This document shows, piece after piece, positions 6,390 to 11,714 of a stretch of 11,714 bases of DNA; positions within the stretch are counted from its first letter, which is position 1; each line of letters begins with the position of its first letter. A program made the position numbers and the translations under genes. Location of the stretch: NCBI GenBank assembly GCA_026400425.1, contig JAPLPC010000618.1, positions 1 through 11,714 on the forward strand. The letters are read 5' to 3'. Under the pieces are notes generated by a model, which was not told the origin of the DNA, did no database searches, and saw nothing but the letters and a program-made list of their open reading frames with translations. Source of the DNA: Hyphomicrobiales bacterium. Its GTDB lineage: Bacteria; Pseudomonadota; Alphaproteobacteria; Rhizobiales; Xanthobacteraceae.

Positions 6390-6428
6390 GCTATGGCCCC
6401 AACCGGGGATCCCGGATGAGGCCATAGC
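6390..6428. ncRNA. Strong nested hairpin in the spacer, candidate RNA structure or terminator
   Basis: GCTATGGCC (6390-6398) is the exact complement of GGCCATAGC (6420-6428), and inside it CCGGG (6403-6407) pairs with CCCGG (6411-6415). This makes a two-part rod of 9 and 5 bp. It lies about 75 nt beyond the stop of the minus-strand DUF4170 gene and 100 nt upstream of the tail-anchored protein gene. It may end the DUF4170 transcript or be part of a leader or small RNA. No T-tract follows on either strand. Confidence 0.3.
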
Positions 6429-6503
6429 GTCAGCGTGAGCGTTTCCGTCGTGTCTGGCTTGCGGCGGCTCTGCGGCCGTTGCGCGGCAAACAGGGTCGCG
6501 CGA

Positions 6504-6713
6504 TCAGGCGACCTGGCGGCTCGGCTCTTCGACGATGGAGAAGCGAACGCCGGCGCGATGACGGTTCTCTTCCGACACGGTCTTCCAGGCTTCCTCAGCC
6601 TGCTTGCGGGTCTTGAACGGCCCCTGCACCTGGGCAGACCCTTCGACCAGCTTGTGGAAGTTCATCGAACCGAATTCACCGCCGATGACCCAGAAATTGC
6701 TGCCCTGTGACAT
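6504..6713 (-). CDS. DUF4170 domain protein
   Basis: This is a 69-residue protein with the family's hallmarks: NFWVIGGEFGSMNFHKL near the start, GPFKTRKQAEEAW in the middle and RFSIVEE near the end, arranged as a compact beta-alpha-beta unit. DUF4170 proteins are small, cytoplasmic and widespread in alphaproteobacteria; the function is unknown. The ATG at 6713 has a strong ribosome site (AGGAGAA, 5-7 nt upstream), better than that of any neighbour, suggesting efficient expression. It is divergent from the ScfR regulator gene and shares a 161-nt control region with it. A plus-strand open frame overlaps it (6435-6710) but has no family resemblance. Confidence 0.85.
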   Translation of the reverse strand: MSQGSNFWVIGGEFGSMNFHKLVEGSAQVQGPFKTRKQAEEAWKTVSEENRHRAGVRFSIVEEPSRQVA

Positions 6714-6783
6714 AGTCTTCTCCTCGCGAGCTTAACTTTCGTGACATGCGCTGCCGTCACCATGTGAAGATATAACGATAAAC

Positions 6784-6863
6784 TCGCCAGAATCGCCAGA
6801 TGGCTTGTGTTTGAATGGTGATGCAATGTAACATCATATCTTGTCACAAATGTCATAATGTCA
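6784..6863. promoter_or_regulatory. Divergent control region with direct repeats upstream of the ScfR regulator
   Basis: This AT-richer stretch holds two kinds of short direct repeat. TCGCCAGA occurs at 6784-6791 and 6793-6800 (9-bp step). TTGTCA (6841-6846), ATGTCA (6850-6855) and ATGTCA (6858-6863) follow at steps of 9 and 8 bp. CATAAT (6854-6859) is a good -10 candidate for the regulator and would put the start of transcription only a few bases before the ATG at 6875. Repeats over the promoter suggest autoregulation. No TTTGCAA-type motif, which I recall for some ScfR regulators, was seen. Confidence 0.4.
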
Positions 6864-6874
6864 CGATTGTAAAA

Positions 6875-8320
6875 ATGGGCGCCGATACCAACAAAAAGCT
6901 GTTCGTGGGCCCGAGGTTTCGCCGGATCCGGCAGCAACTCGGCCTGTCGCAGACCCAGATGGCCGAGGGGCTCGGCATTTCGCCGAGTTACATCAATCTG
7001 ATCGAGCGCAACCAGCGCCCGGTGACGGCGCAACTGCTGCTGCGATTGGCCGAAACCTACGACCTCGATCTGCGCGATCTCGCCACCGCCGATGAGGATC
7101 GCTTCTTCGCCGAGCTCAACGAGATTTTTTCCGATCCGCTGTTCCGGCAGATCGATTTGCCGAAACAGGAATTGCGCGACCTCGCGGAGCTGTGTCCCGG
7201 CGTCACGCATTCGCTGCAGCGGCTCTATGCGGCCTACACCGAAGCACGGCGCGGCGAGACGATGGTGGCGGCGCAGATCGCCGATCGCAACGATGGCGGC
7301 CACTACGAGGCCAATCCGATCGAACGCGTGCGCGATCTGATCGAGGCCAATCGCAACTACTTTCCGGAGTTGGAAACCGCGGCGGAAAATCTGCGCGACG
7401 AACTCAACGTGCCGTCGCAGGATCTGTTTGCGGCCCTGAGCGAACGGCTGCGTGAAAAATACTCCATCGTCACCCGCATCATGCCGGTGGATGTGATGCG
7501 CGACACGCTACGGCGATTCGATCGGCACCGCCGGCAATTGCTGATCTCGGAAATGATCGACGCGCCCGGCCGTGCATTTCAGGTCGCGTTCCAGATCGGG
7601 CTGGTGGAGTGCTCGTCGCATTTCGAAAGCATCGTCGGCCGCGCCGGGCCGCTCGCCGATGCGCAGCGCCGGCTCTACCGCATCACGCTGGCAAATTATT
7701 ATGCCGCCGCCGTACTGATGCCCTATGCGGCGTTTCACGCGGCCGCGGAAGCGCTGAGCTACGACGTCCAGGTGCTCGGCCAGCGCTTCAATGTCGGCTT
7801 CGAGCCGATCTGCCACCGCCTCACCACGCTGCAGCGCCCGACGGCGCGCGGCGTGCCGTTCTTCATGCTGCGCGTGGACAATGCCGGCAACGTATCGAAG
7901 CGCTTTTCGTCGGGCACGTTTCCGTTCTCGAAATTCGGCGGCACCTGTCCGCTGTGGAACGTGCATTCCAGCTTCGACACGCCGGACCGGCTGCTGCAGC
8001 AGGTGATCGAACTGCCCGATGGCAGCCGCTATTTTTCCATCGCGCAGATGCTGCGCCGTTCACCGGCGCCGCATCCGCATCCGCAACCACGTTTTGCCAT
8101 CGGCCTCGGCTGCGAGATCCGGCATGCCAGCAAGCTGGTCTATTCCGCTGGCCTCGATCTGGACAAGGTCGAGGGCACCCCGATCGGCGTCAATTGCCGC
8201 CTGTGCGAACGCGAAAACTGCAGCCAGCGCGCCGAGCCGCCGATCACGCGGACATTGATCCTGGATGAGAACACGCGGCGGGTCTCGAGCTTCGCTTTCA
8301 GCAATGCGCGGGAGTTGTAG
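6875..8320 (+). CDS. XRE-family short-chain fatty acyl transcriptional regulator (ScfR)
   Basis: This 481-residue regulator begins with an XRE helix-turn-helix (about 10-70; LGLSQTQMAEGLGISPSYINLIERNQRP split over 22-49). A long central region follows, with the degenerate IrrE-like segment FHAAAEALSYDV (His288) and CHRLTTLQRP, then the DUF2083-type C-terminal domain with GGTCPLWNVHSSFDTP and a Cys cluster (413, 441, 444, 449) in GVNCRLCERENCSQRAEPP. This is the architecture of the ScfR group (PrpR, RamB, PccR, MccR), which senses short-chain acyl-CoA and controls propionyl-CoA, acetate or glyoxylate metabolism. The HExxH of true IrrE peptidases is not intact. The ATG at 6875 gives the expected N-terminus (KKLFVGPRFRRIR); an earlier in-frame start at 6815 adds 20 unrelated residues. 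No ribosome site precedes the ATG, so the mRNA may be leaderless. No target metabolic genes are in the window. Confidence 0.9.
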   Translation: MGADTNKKLFVGPRFRRIRQQLGLSQTQMAEGLGISPSYINLIERNQRPVTAQLLLRLAETYDLDLRDLATADEDRFFAELNEIFSDPLFRQIDLPKQELRDLAELCPGVTHSLQRLYAAYTEARRGETMVAAQIADRNDGGHYEANPIERVRDLIEANRNYFPELETAAENLRDELNVPSQDLFAALSERLREKYSIVTRIMPVDVMRDTLRRFDRHRRQLLISEMIDAPGRAFQVAFQIGLVECSSHFESIVGRAGPLADAQRRLYRITLANYYAAAVLMPYAAFHAAAEALSYDVQVLGQRFNVGFEPICHRLTTLQRPTARGVPFFMLRVDNAGNVSKRFSSGTFPFSKFGGTCPLWNVHSSFDTPDRLLQQVIELPDGSRYFSIAQMLRRSPAPHPHPQPRFAIGLGCEIRHASKLVYSAGLDLDKVEGTPIGVNCRLCERENCSQRAEPPITRTLILDENTRRVSSFAFSNAREL

Positions 8321-8333
8321 CGCGCTCCGCAGC

Positions 8334-8415
8334 CGTCGTTGCGAGGAGCGCAGCGACGCGGCAATCCAGAGGCCGCAAAGAAAGACTGGATTGCTTCGCT
8401 GCGCTCGCAATGACG
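8334..8415. repeat. Palindromic intergenic repeat (TTGCGAG type)
   Basis: The left arm CGTCGTTGCGAG...GCAATCCAG (8334-8369) and the right arm CTGGATTGC...CTCGCAATGACG (8386-8415) are imperfect reverse complements around a short AGGCCGCAAAGAAAGA-like centre. The TTGCGAG/CTCGCAA with GCAATCCAG/CTGGATTGC pattern is a dispersed repeat I recall from Bradyrhizobium, Rhodopseudomonas and Nitrobacter. It directly follows the ScfR stop codon and may end or protect that transcript. Confidence 0.8.
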
Positions 8416-8424
8416 AGTGGACCC

Positions 8425-8514
8425 CGTCGTGGCCGGGCTTGACCCGGCCATCCACGTTTTGCTTGGTAGCGCTGACGTGAAGGCGTGGATGCCCGGCAAG
8501 CGCCGGGCCCGACG
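8425..8514. repeat. Palindromic intergenic repeat (GGCCGGG type), copy 1
   Basis: Hairpin GGCCGGG-CTTGA-CCCGGCC-like (8431-8449), then CCACG..., and a second hairpin CCCGGC-AAG-GCCGGG (8493-8507), with outer ends CGTCG and CGACG. It shares GGCGTGGAT and the twin-hairpin plan with the element at 9786-9878. It ends about 15 nt before the transglycosylase ATG, so it lies in or next to that gene's leader. Confidence 0.75.
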
Positions 8515-8528
8515 AGAGAGAGGGGCTC

Positions 8529-9755
8529 ATGCTGCGACCATTCATTCGATGCGCGATCGTGATTGCAGCATCGGCCATCGTACTCGCCTCCCCCGCCTTC
8601 GCACAACGCGGCGCGTCCTGCCACAACGGCCAAAACTTCGATCAATTCCTGGCTGGGTTGAAGCAACAGGCGGTGGCTGCCGGCGTCTCACAACGCGCGA
8701 TGGCGGAGGCGTCTCCTTACCTTGTTTACGATCAGGGCATCGTCAATCGCGACCGCGGGCAGAAAGTGTTCGGGCAATTGTTCACGCAGTTTGCCGGCCG
8801 CATGGCGGCGGATTACCGGATGCAGAACGGGCAGCTCAAGATCAAGCAGCACGCGTCGGCCTTTGCCCGCGCCGAGAAGGAATACGGCGTGCCGCCTGCT
8901 GTCATCGCGGCATTCTGGGCGCTGGAAAGCGATTTCGGCGTGCAGATGGGCAATCTGCAGACGCTGCGCTCGCTGGTGTCGCTGGCTTATGATTGCCGGC
9001 GCTCGAAGATGTTTCAGGACGAGACCATCGCCGCGCTAAAGATCGTCGATCGCGGCGATCTGGCGCCAAGCGAGATGATCGGTTCATGGGCCGGCGAACT
9101 CGGCCAGACGCAATTCCTGCCGACGCATTACTACAACTACGCGGTGGATTACGACGGCGACGGCCATCGCAACCTGCTTCGGAGCCCCGCCGACGTGATC
9201 GGCTCCACCGCGCATTACATTTCCACCGGTTTGAAATGGCGGCGGGGCGAACCGTGGCTGCAGGAAGTGCGCATCAACGGAGAGATCCCGTGGGACCAGG
9301 CCGACCTCACCGTCAAGCTGCCGCGCAGCAAATGGGCCTCGCTCGGCGTCAGCTATGCCGACGGCCGGCCATTGCCGAATGACGGCATGCCGGCCTCGCT
9401 GCTGCTGCCGATGGGGCGGCATGGGCCGGCGTTTCTGGCTTATGCGAATTTCGCGGCCTATACGGAGTGGAATAACTCGCTGATCTATTCCACCACCGCG
9501 GCCTATCTGGCGACACGCATTGCCGGCGCATCCAAGATGCGCGCGCCCTCGGCGCCGGTCGCACAGCTCTCGCATAACGAGTTGCGCGAGATGCAGCAAT
9601 TGCTGGCCAAGCGCGGTTTCGATGTCGGCAAGATCGACGGCATTCTCGGCCAGTTGAGCCGCACGGCCGTCAAGGCGATGCAGGTGAAGTTCGGACTTCC
9701 CGCGGATTCCTGGCCAACGGCGGAATTGCTGGCGACGCTGAAATCGGGACGGTGA
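8529..9755 (+). CDS. MltB-family lytic murein transglycosylase with peptidoglycan-binding tail
   Basis: This 408-residue secreted enzyme has a signal peptide to about residue 25 (cut after SPAFA). The SLT_2/MltB catalytic domain spans about 35-335, with the catalytic Glu133 in FWALESDFG, the conserved GELGQTQFLPTHYY (189-202) and the DYDGDGHRNL loop (208-216). The C-terminal PG_binding_1 domain covers about 345-405, with LLAKRGFDVGKIDGILG and TAVKAMQVKFGL. It cleaves the glycan backbone between MurNAc and GlcNAc to give 1,6-anhydro ends, acting in the periplasm on the sacculus. It lacks a lipobox, so it is soluble rather than a lipoprotein as in E. coli MltB. GAGAGAGGGG upstream of the ATG is the ribosome site. 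Its neighbours give no pathway clue; it stands as a single gene between two related repeat elements. Confidence 0.92.
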   Translation: MLRPFIRCAIVIAASAIVLASPAFAQRGASCHNGQNFDQFLAGLKQQAVAAGVSQRAMAEASPYLVYDQGIVNRDRGQKVFGQLFTQFAGRMAADYRMQNGQLKIKQHASAFARAEKEYGVPPAVIAAFWALESDFGVQMGNLQTLRSLVSLAYDCRRSKMFQDETIAALKIVDRGDLAPSEMIGSWAGELGQTQFLPTHYYNYAVDYDGDGHRNLLRSPADVIGSTAHYISTGLKWRRGEPWLQEVRINGEIPWDQADLTVKLPRSKWASLGVSYADGRPLPNDGMPASLLLPMGRHGPAFLAYANFAAYTEWNNSLIYSTTAAYLATRIAGASKMRAPSAPVAQLSHNELREMQQLLAKRGFDVGKIDGILGQLSRTAVKAMQVKFGLPADSWPTAELLATLKSGR

Positions 9756-9785
9756 TTCTCGCGACACCACTCTCGCCTCAAAACG

Positions 9786-9878
9786 CCGTGATGGCCGGGC
9801 CCGTCCCGGCCATGACGTCTTTGGCTCGCCTTGATTTCGGCAAGGCGTGGATACGCGGGACAAGCCCGCGCATCACGG
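9786..9878. repeat. Palindromic intergenic repeat (GGCCGGG type), copy 2
   Basis: Outer ends CCGTGATG (9786-9793) and CATCACGG (9871-9878) are exact reverse complements. Inside are the hairpins GGCCGGG-...-CCCGGCC (9793-9811) and CGCGGG-ACAAG-CCCGCG, and the word AAGGCGTGGAT shared with the copy at 8425-8514. It lies 30 nt after the transglycosylase stop. Together with 9886-10013 it fills most of the 394-nt spacer that has no gene. Confidence 0.8.
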
Positions 9879-9885
9879 AGTTTTT

Positions 9886-10013
9886 CTTGTCCCGGGCGCG
9901 GCGCGCAGCGCTGTCCGCAGAGCCGGGACCGTTGCAGGCGTCGTCACATGTGGCGGTCCCGGCTCTGCGGAGCACCACGCAGAAGTGGCGTGATGCACCG
10001 CGTCCGGGACAAG
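9886..10013. repeat. Large palindromic intergenic repeat (TTGTCCCGGG type)
   Basis: The ends CTTGTCCCGGGCGCGG (9886-9901) and CCGCGTCCGGGACAAG (9998-10013) are inverted. An inner perfect 17-bp pair, CCGCAGAGCCGGGACCG (9915-9931) with CGGTCCCGGCTCTGCGG (9954-9970), adds a long stem. The 'rod within rod' plan is that of dispersed repeats in Bradyrhizobium and relatives (from memory). It contains no credible ORF. In RNA it would fold into a very stable structure. Confidence 0.8.
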
Positions 10014-10043
10014 GTGGACCTCTAAGCAAAATTTATTCTGCGT

Positions 10044-10136
10044 TGTGATGCGCCGGCGGTTGAATTCCCCCAACCGCGCCCCAAGTCCATGCAGCAGCAT
10101 CTTTCTCGCACCTGCCGCTGCATCATCCGCATCACA
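10044..10136 (+). promoter_or_regulatory. Potentially structured leader of the DUF1993 gene
   Basis: TGTGATGCG (10044-10052) is the exact complement of CGCATCACA (10128-10136). Within it GCGGTTG (10056-10062) pairs with CAACCGC (10071-10077) around an 8-nt loop. The right outer arm is followed at once by the AGAAGAG ribosome-site region and the ATG at 10150. A leader that can hide or present the ribosome site is possible. No known riboswitch class was recognised. Confidence 0.3.
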
Positions 10137-10149
10137 GAAGAGTCCCCCC

Positions 10150-10653
10150 ATGCCGTTCTATGATTTCGTCGTGCCCGCCTATCTGCAGATGCTGGGCAGC
10201 ATGTCTGCCGGCCTGACAAAGGCGGAAGCCTATGCGGCTTCCAAAAAAATCGAACCGTTGGTGCTGCTTGGCACCAGGCTGTTTCCGGACATGCTGCCGC
10301 TGAGCCGGCAGGTGCAACTGGCCTGCGATTTCGCCACCAAGGGCAGCGCGCGTTTGTCCGGCAGCGAGGTCCCGTCGGTGCCGGATACCGAAACCACTTT
10401 CGGCGAATTGCAGGCGCGCATCGCCAAGACTGTCGATTACCTCAAGACCTTCACGCCGGCGCAATTCGAAGGCGGCGAGACCCGCGAGATCACCTTCCCC
10501 ACCGGGCCGGGCAAGACAACCACCCTCACCGGCCAGCAATTCCTCACCAGCTTCTCGCTGCCGAGCTTCTATTTCCACGTCGTCACCGCGCATGATATTC
10601 TGCGAATGTGCGGCATCGATGTCGGCAAGCGCGATTATCTCGGCGCTGCGTAA
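10150..10653 (+). CDS. DUF1993 domain protein (DinB-like helical fold)
   Basis: This 167-residue protein is wholly covered by a DUF1993 domain. It starts with the helix FVVPAYLQMLGSMSAGLTKA, has LGTRLFPDMLPLSRQVQLACDFA (about 40-62), a middle TTFGELQARIAKTVDYL, and the late helix SFYFHVVTAHDILRMCG (139-155), whose His143 and His148 sit where DinB-superfamily proteins place metal ligands. Family proteins are cytoplasmic four-helix bundles; the function is not established, although the DinB group includes thiol-dependent transferases. The ATG at 10150 is preceded by AGAAGAG 7-8 nt upstream. An upstream in-frame extension to 10045 crosses the leader and looks non-coding. It lies 181 nt before the alkene reductase on the same strand, but nothing shows they share a transcript. 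Confidence 0.85.
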   Translation: MPFYDFVVPAYLQMLGSMSAGLTKAEAYAASKKIEPLVLLGTRLFPDMLPLSRQVQLACDFATKGSARLSGSEVPSVPDTETTFGELQARIAKTVDYLKTFTPAQFEGGETREITFPTGPGKTTTLTGQQFLTSFSLPSFYFHVVTAHDILRMCGIDVGKRDYLGAA

Positions 10654-10707
10654 ACGCTGGCGGAGAAAATCCTGCATCCGCCGATGATCTGGCAGCACAG
10701 GTATTGC

Positions 10708-10818
10708 TCAGTCCGAGCGGATTGAGGCCGAACATTCTTTCATGATGCGCGTGACCGCGAACGCCTTGCCATCGGCGATCGCAATGCGCACCTCACTCCC
10801 ATCATCGTCCCCTTTCAT
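10708..10818 (-). CDS. Possible small protein, 36 residues, unrecognised
   Basis: A minus-strand ORF reads from ATG (10818) to TGA (10708) in the gap between the DUF1993 and alkene reductase genes. The product is short, charged and soluble-looking (contains GSEVRIAIADGKAFAVTRIM and one Cys), without a membrane segment. AGGAAGG ends 8 nt before its ATG, an excellent ribosome site, although the same bases are the complement of the reductase leader. It resembles a real protein in its composition (beta-strand-like VRIAIADGKAFAV), but an ORF of this length can arise by chance in GC-rich DNA, and I know no family. It would be transcribed divergently from the reductase. Confidence 0.3.
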   Translation of the reverse strand: MKGDDDGSEVRIAIADGKAFAVTRIMKECSASIRSD

Positions 10819-10834
10819 TCACGGAGCCTTCCTG

Positions 10835-11714
10835 ATGAGCACGTCCAAATTGTTCGAACCGTATCAACTCGGCCAGCTCAAGCTGACCAACCGCACCGCC
10901 ATGGCGCCACTGACGCGCAATCGCGCAGCGCCCGGCTTCGTGCCCGGCCCGCTTGCCGCCGAATATTACAGCCAGCGCGCCTCGGCCGGTCTGCTGATTA
11001 CCGAAGCCAGCCAGATTTCCCAGCAGGGCCAGGGCTATCAGGACACCCCCGGCATCTACACGCCGGAGCAGGTGGCCGGCTGGAAGAAAGTCACCGATGC
11101 CGTGCACGCCAAGGGCGGTCACATCTTCATCCAGCTCTGGCATGTCGGCCGCATCTCGCATTCCAGCCTGCAGCCGGATGGCGGAAAGCCGGTCTCGGCC
11201 TCGGCGATTGCTGCGAAGACCAAGACCTTCGTCAACAACACCTTCACCGACGTCTCCGAGCCGCGTGCACTCGAGCTTTCCGAAATCCCCGGCCTGATCG
11301 ACGACTACCGGCGCGCCGCAAGGAACGCCGTGCAGGCCGGTTTCGACGGTGTCGAGATTCACGCCGCCAATGGCTATCTGCTGGAGCAGTTCGCGCGCGC
11401 CTCGACCAACAAGCGCACCGACGCCTATGGCGGCTCGATCGAGAACCGCGCCAGGCTGATCCTGGAAGTCGCCGCTGCGGTGGCCAAGGAAATCGGTGCC
11501 GACAAGACCGGCATCCGCATCTCGCCGGTCACTCCGGCCAACGATGCCGCCATCGACGACGACGCGCAGCAACTGTTCGATCACATCACCGACGGGCTCA
11601 GCGCCGAGAAGCTGGTCTATCTGCATGTGGTGGAGGGCGCCACCGGCGGCCCACGCGACAACGCGCCGTTCGACTACGCCAGCCTGCGCAAGCGTTTTGG
11701 CGGCACCTATATCG
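10835..11714 (+). CDS. nemA: Alkene reductase, Old Yellow Enzyme family (partial, 3' end beyond window)
   Basis: 293 codons are visible of a protein that normally has about 360-370. FMN- and substrate-site residues of the OYE family are present: Thr27 in MAPLTRNR, Gln100 and His103 in IQLWHVGRISH, the substrate-binding pair His176/Asn179 in VEIHAANGYLLEQF with Tyr181, the conserved TNKRTDAYGGSIENRARLILEV (191-212) and Arg228 in IRISPV. Such enzymes use NAD(P)H and FMN to reduce activated C=C bonds, and some also reduce nitrate esters, nitroaromatics or N-ethylmaleimide. The physiological substrate is unknown. GGAG at 10823-10826 lies 8 nt before the ATG. It is cytoplasmic, with no signal peptide. 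The family call is firm; the symbol nemA is used in the broad sense only. Confidence 0.9.
   Translation, partial: MSTSKLFEPYQLGQLKLTNRTAMAPLTRNRAAPGFVPGPLAAEYYSQRASAGLLITEASQISQQGQGYQDTPGIYTPEQVAGWKKVTDAVHAKGGHIFIQLWHVGRISHSSLQPDGGKPVSASAIAAKTKTFVNNTFTDVSEPRALELSEIPGLIDDYRRAARNAVQAGFDGVEIHAANGYLLEQFARASTNKRTDAYGGSIENRARLILEVAAAVAKEIGADKTGIRISPVTPANDAAIDDDAQQLFDHITDGLSAEKLVYLHVVEGATGGPRDNAPFDYASLRKRFGGTYI

Noticed and set aside
6435..6710. 91-codon plus-strand frame over DUF4170
   Set aside because: The minus-strand DUF4170 frame has a strong ribosome site and family motifs; this frame has neither.
9084..9863. 259-codon minus-strand open frame over the transglycosylase gene
   Set aside because: Mirror of the MltB catalytic and peptidoglycan-binding domains; includes repeat sequence and has no motif.
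339..10013. Repeats considered as a CRISPR array or an insertion sequence
   Set aside because: The repeat units are palindromic, differ from one another, are scattered singly between genes and have no regularly spaced spacers, cas genes, transposase or target-site duplications.
10802..11626. 274-codon minus-strand open frame opposite the alkene reductase
   Set aside because: Antisense to conserved OYE motifs (HAANGYL, SIENRARLI); the product is low-complexity Gly/Val/Asp with no family.

Overview
The window is GC-rich, compactly organised DNA from an alphaproteobacterium. The protein set (short-chain fatty acyl regulator, DUF4170, DUF2946, MltB-like transglycosylase with a PG-binding tail) and the palindromic intergenic repeats (stems such as GGCCGGG/CCCGGCC and TTGCGAG...CTCGCAA) point to the Bradyrhizobium/Rhodopseudomonas/Nitrobacter group. 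That placement is from memory of such genomes, not from a search. No tRNA, rRNA, CRISPR array, transposase or phage gene is visible, so this looks like chromosomal backbone.

Layout. (1) 3-332: C-terminal end of a membrane protein. (2) 339-501: repeat-bearing spacer. (3) 568-3500: the most informative unit. A TTGACA -35 hexamer and a near-perfect Zur-type operator (TGTTACATTATAACA) precede a small His/Cys-containing DUF2946 protein and a ZnuD-like TonB-dependent outer-membrane receptor. I infer a zinc-repressed, zinc-acquisition operon. The 122-nt gap between its two genes is closed by a perfect 11-bp inverted repeat that ends in the receptor's Shine-Dalgarno. (4) 3511-3614: palindromic repeat between convergent genes. 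(5) 3631-4730, minus strand: a Nudix hydrolase followed by a GNAT acetyltransferase. (6) 4841-5725, plus strand: a calcineurin-like metallophosphoesterase, divergent from the Nudix gene. (7) 5738-6289, minus strand: a tail-anchored protein of unknown function, converging on the phosphoesterase with 12 bp between stop codons. (8) 6504-6713, minus strand: DUF4170 protein, divergent from (9) 6875-8320, an XRE/ScfR-type regulator of short-chain acyl-CoA metabolism. (10) 8529-9755: secreted MltB-family lytic transglycosylase with related repeats on both sides. (11) 10150-10653: DUF1993 (DinB-like) protein. (12) 10835 to the window end: an Old Yellow Enzyme-family alkene reductase, cut by the window edge.

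Apart from the zinc unit and the Nudix/GNAT pair, neighbouring genes do not form an obvious joint pathway. I do not see a large undescribed system. The best candidates for new biology are the Zur-box/DUF2946/receptor unit with its potentially structured internal leader, two other leader or intergenic structures (6390-6428 and 10044-10136), and the repeated operator-like sequences in front of the ScfR regulator.
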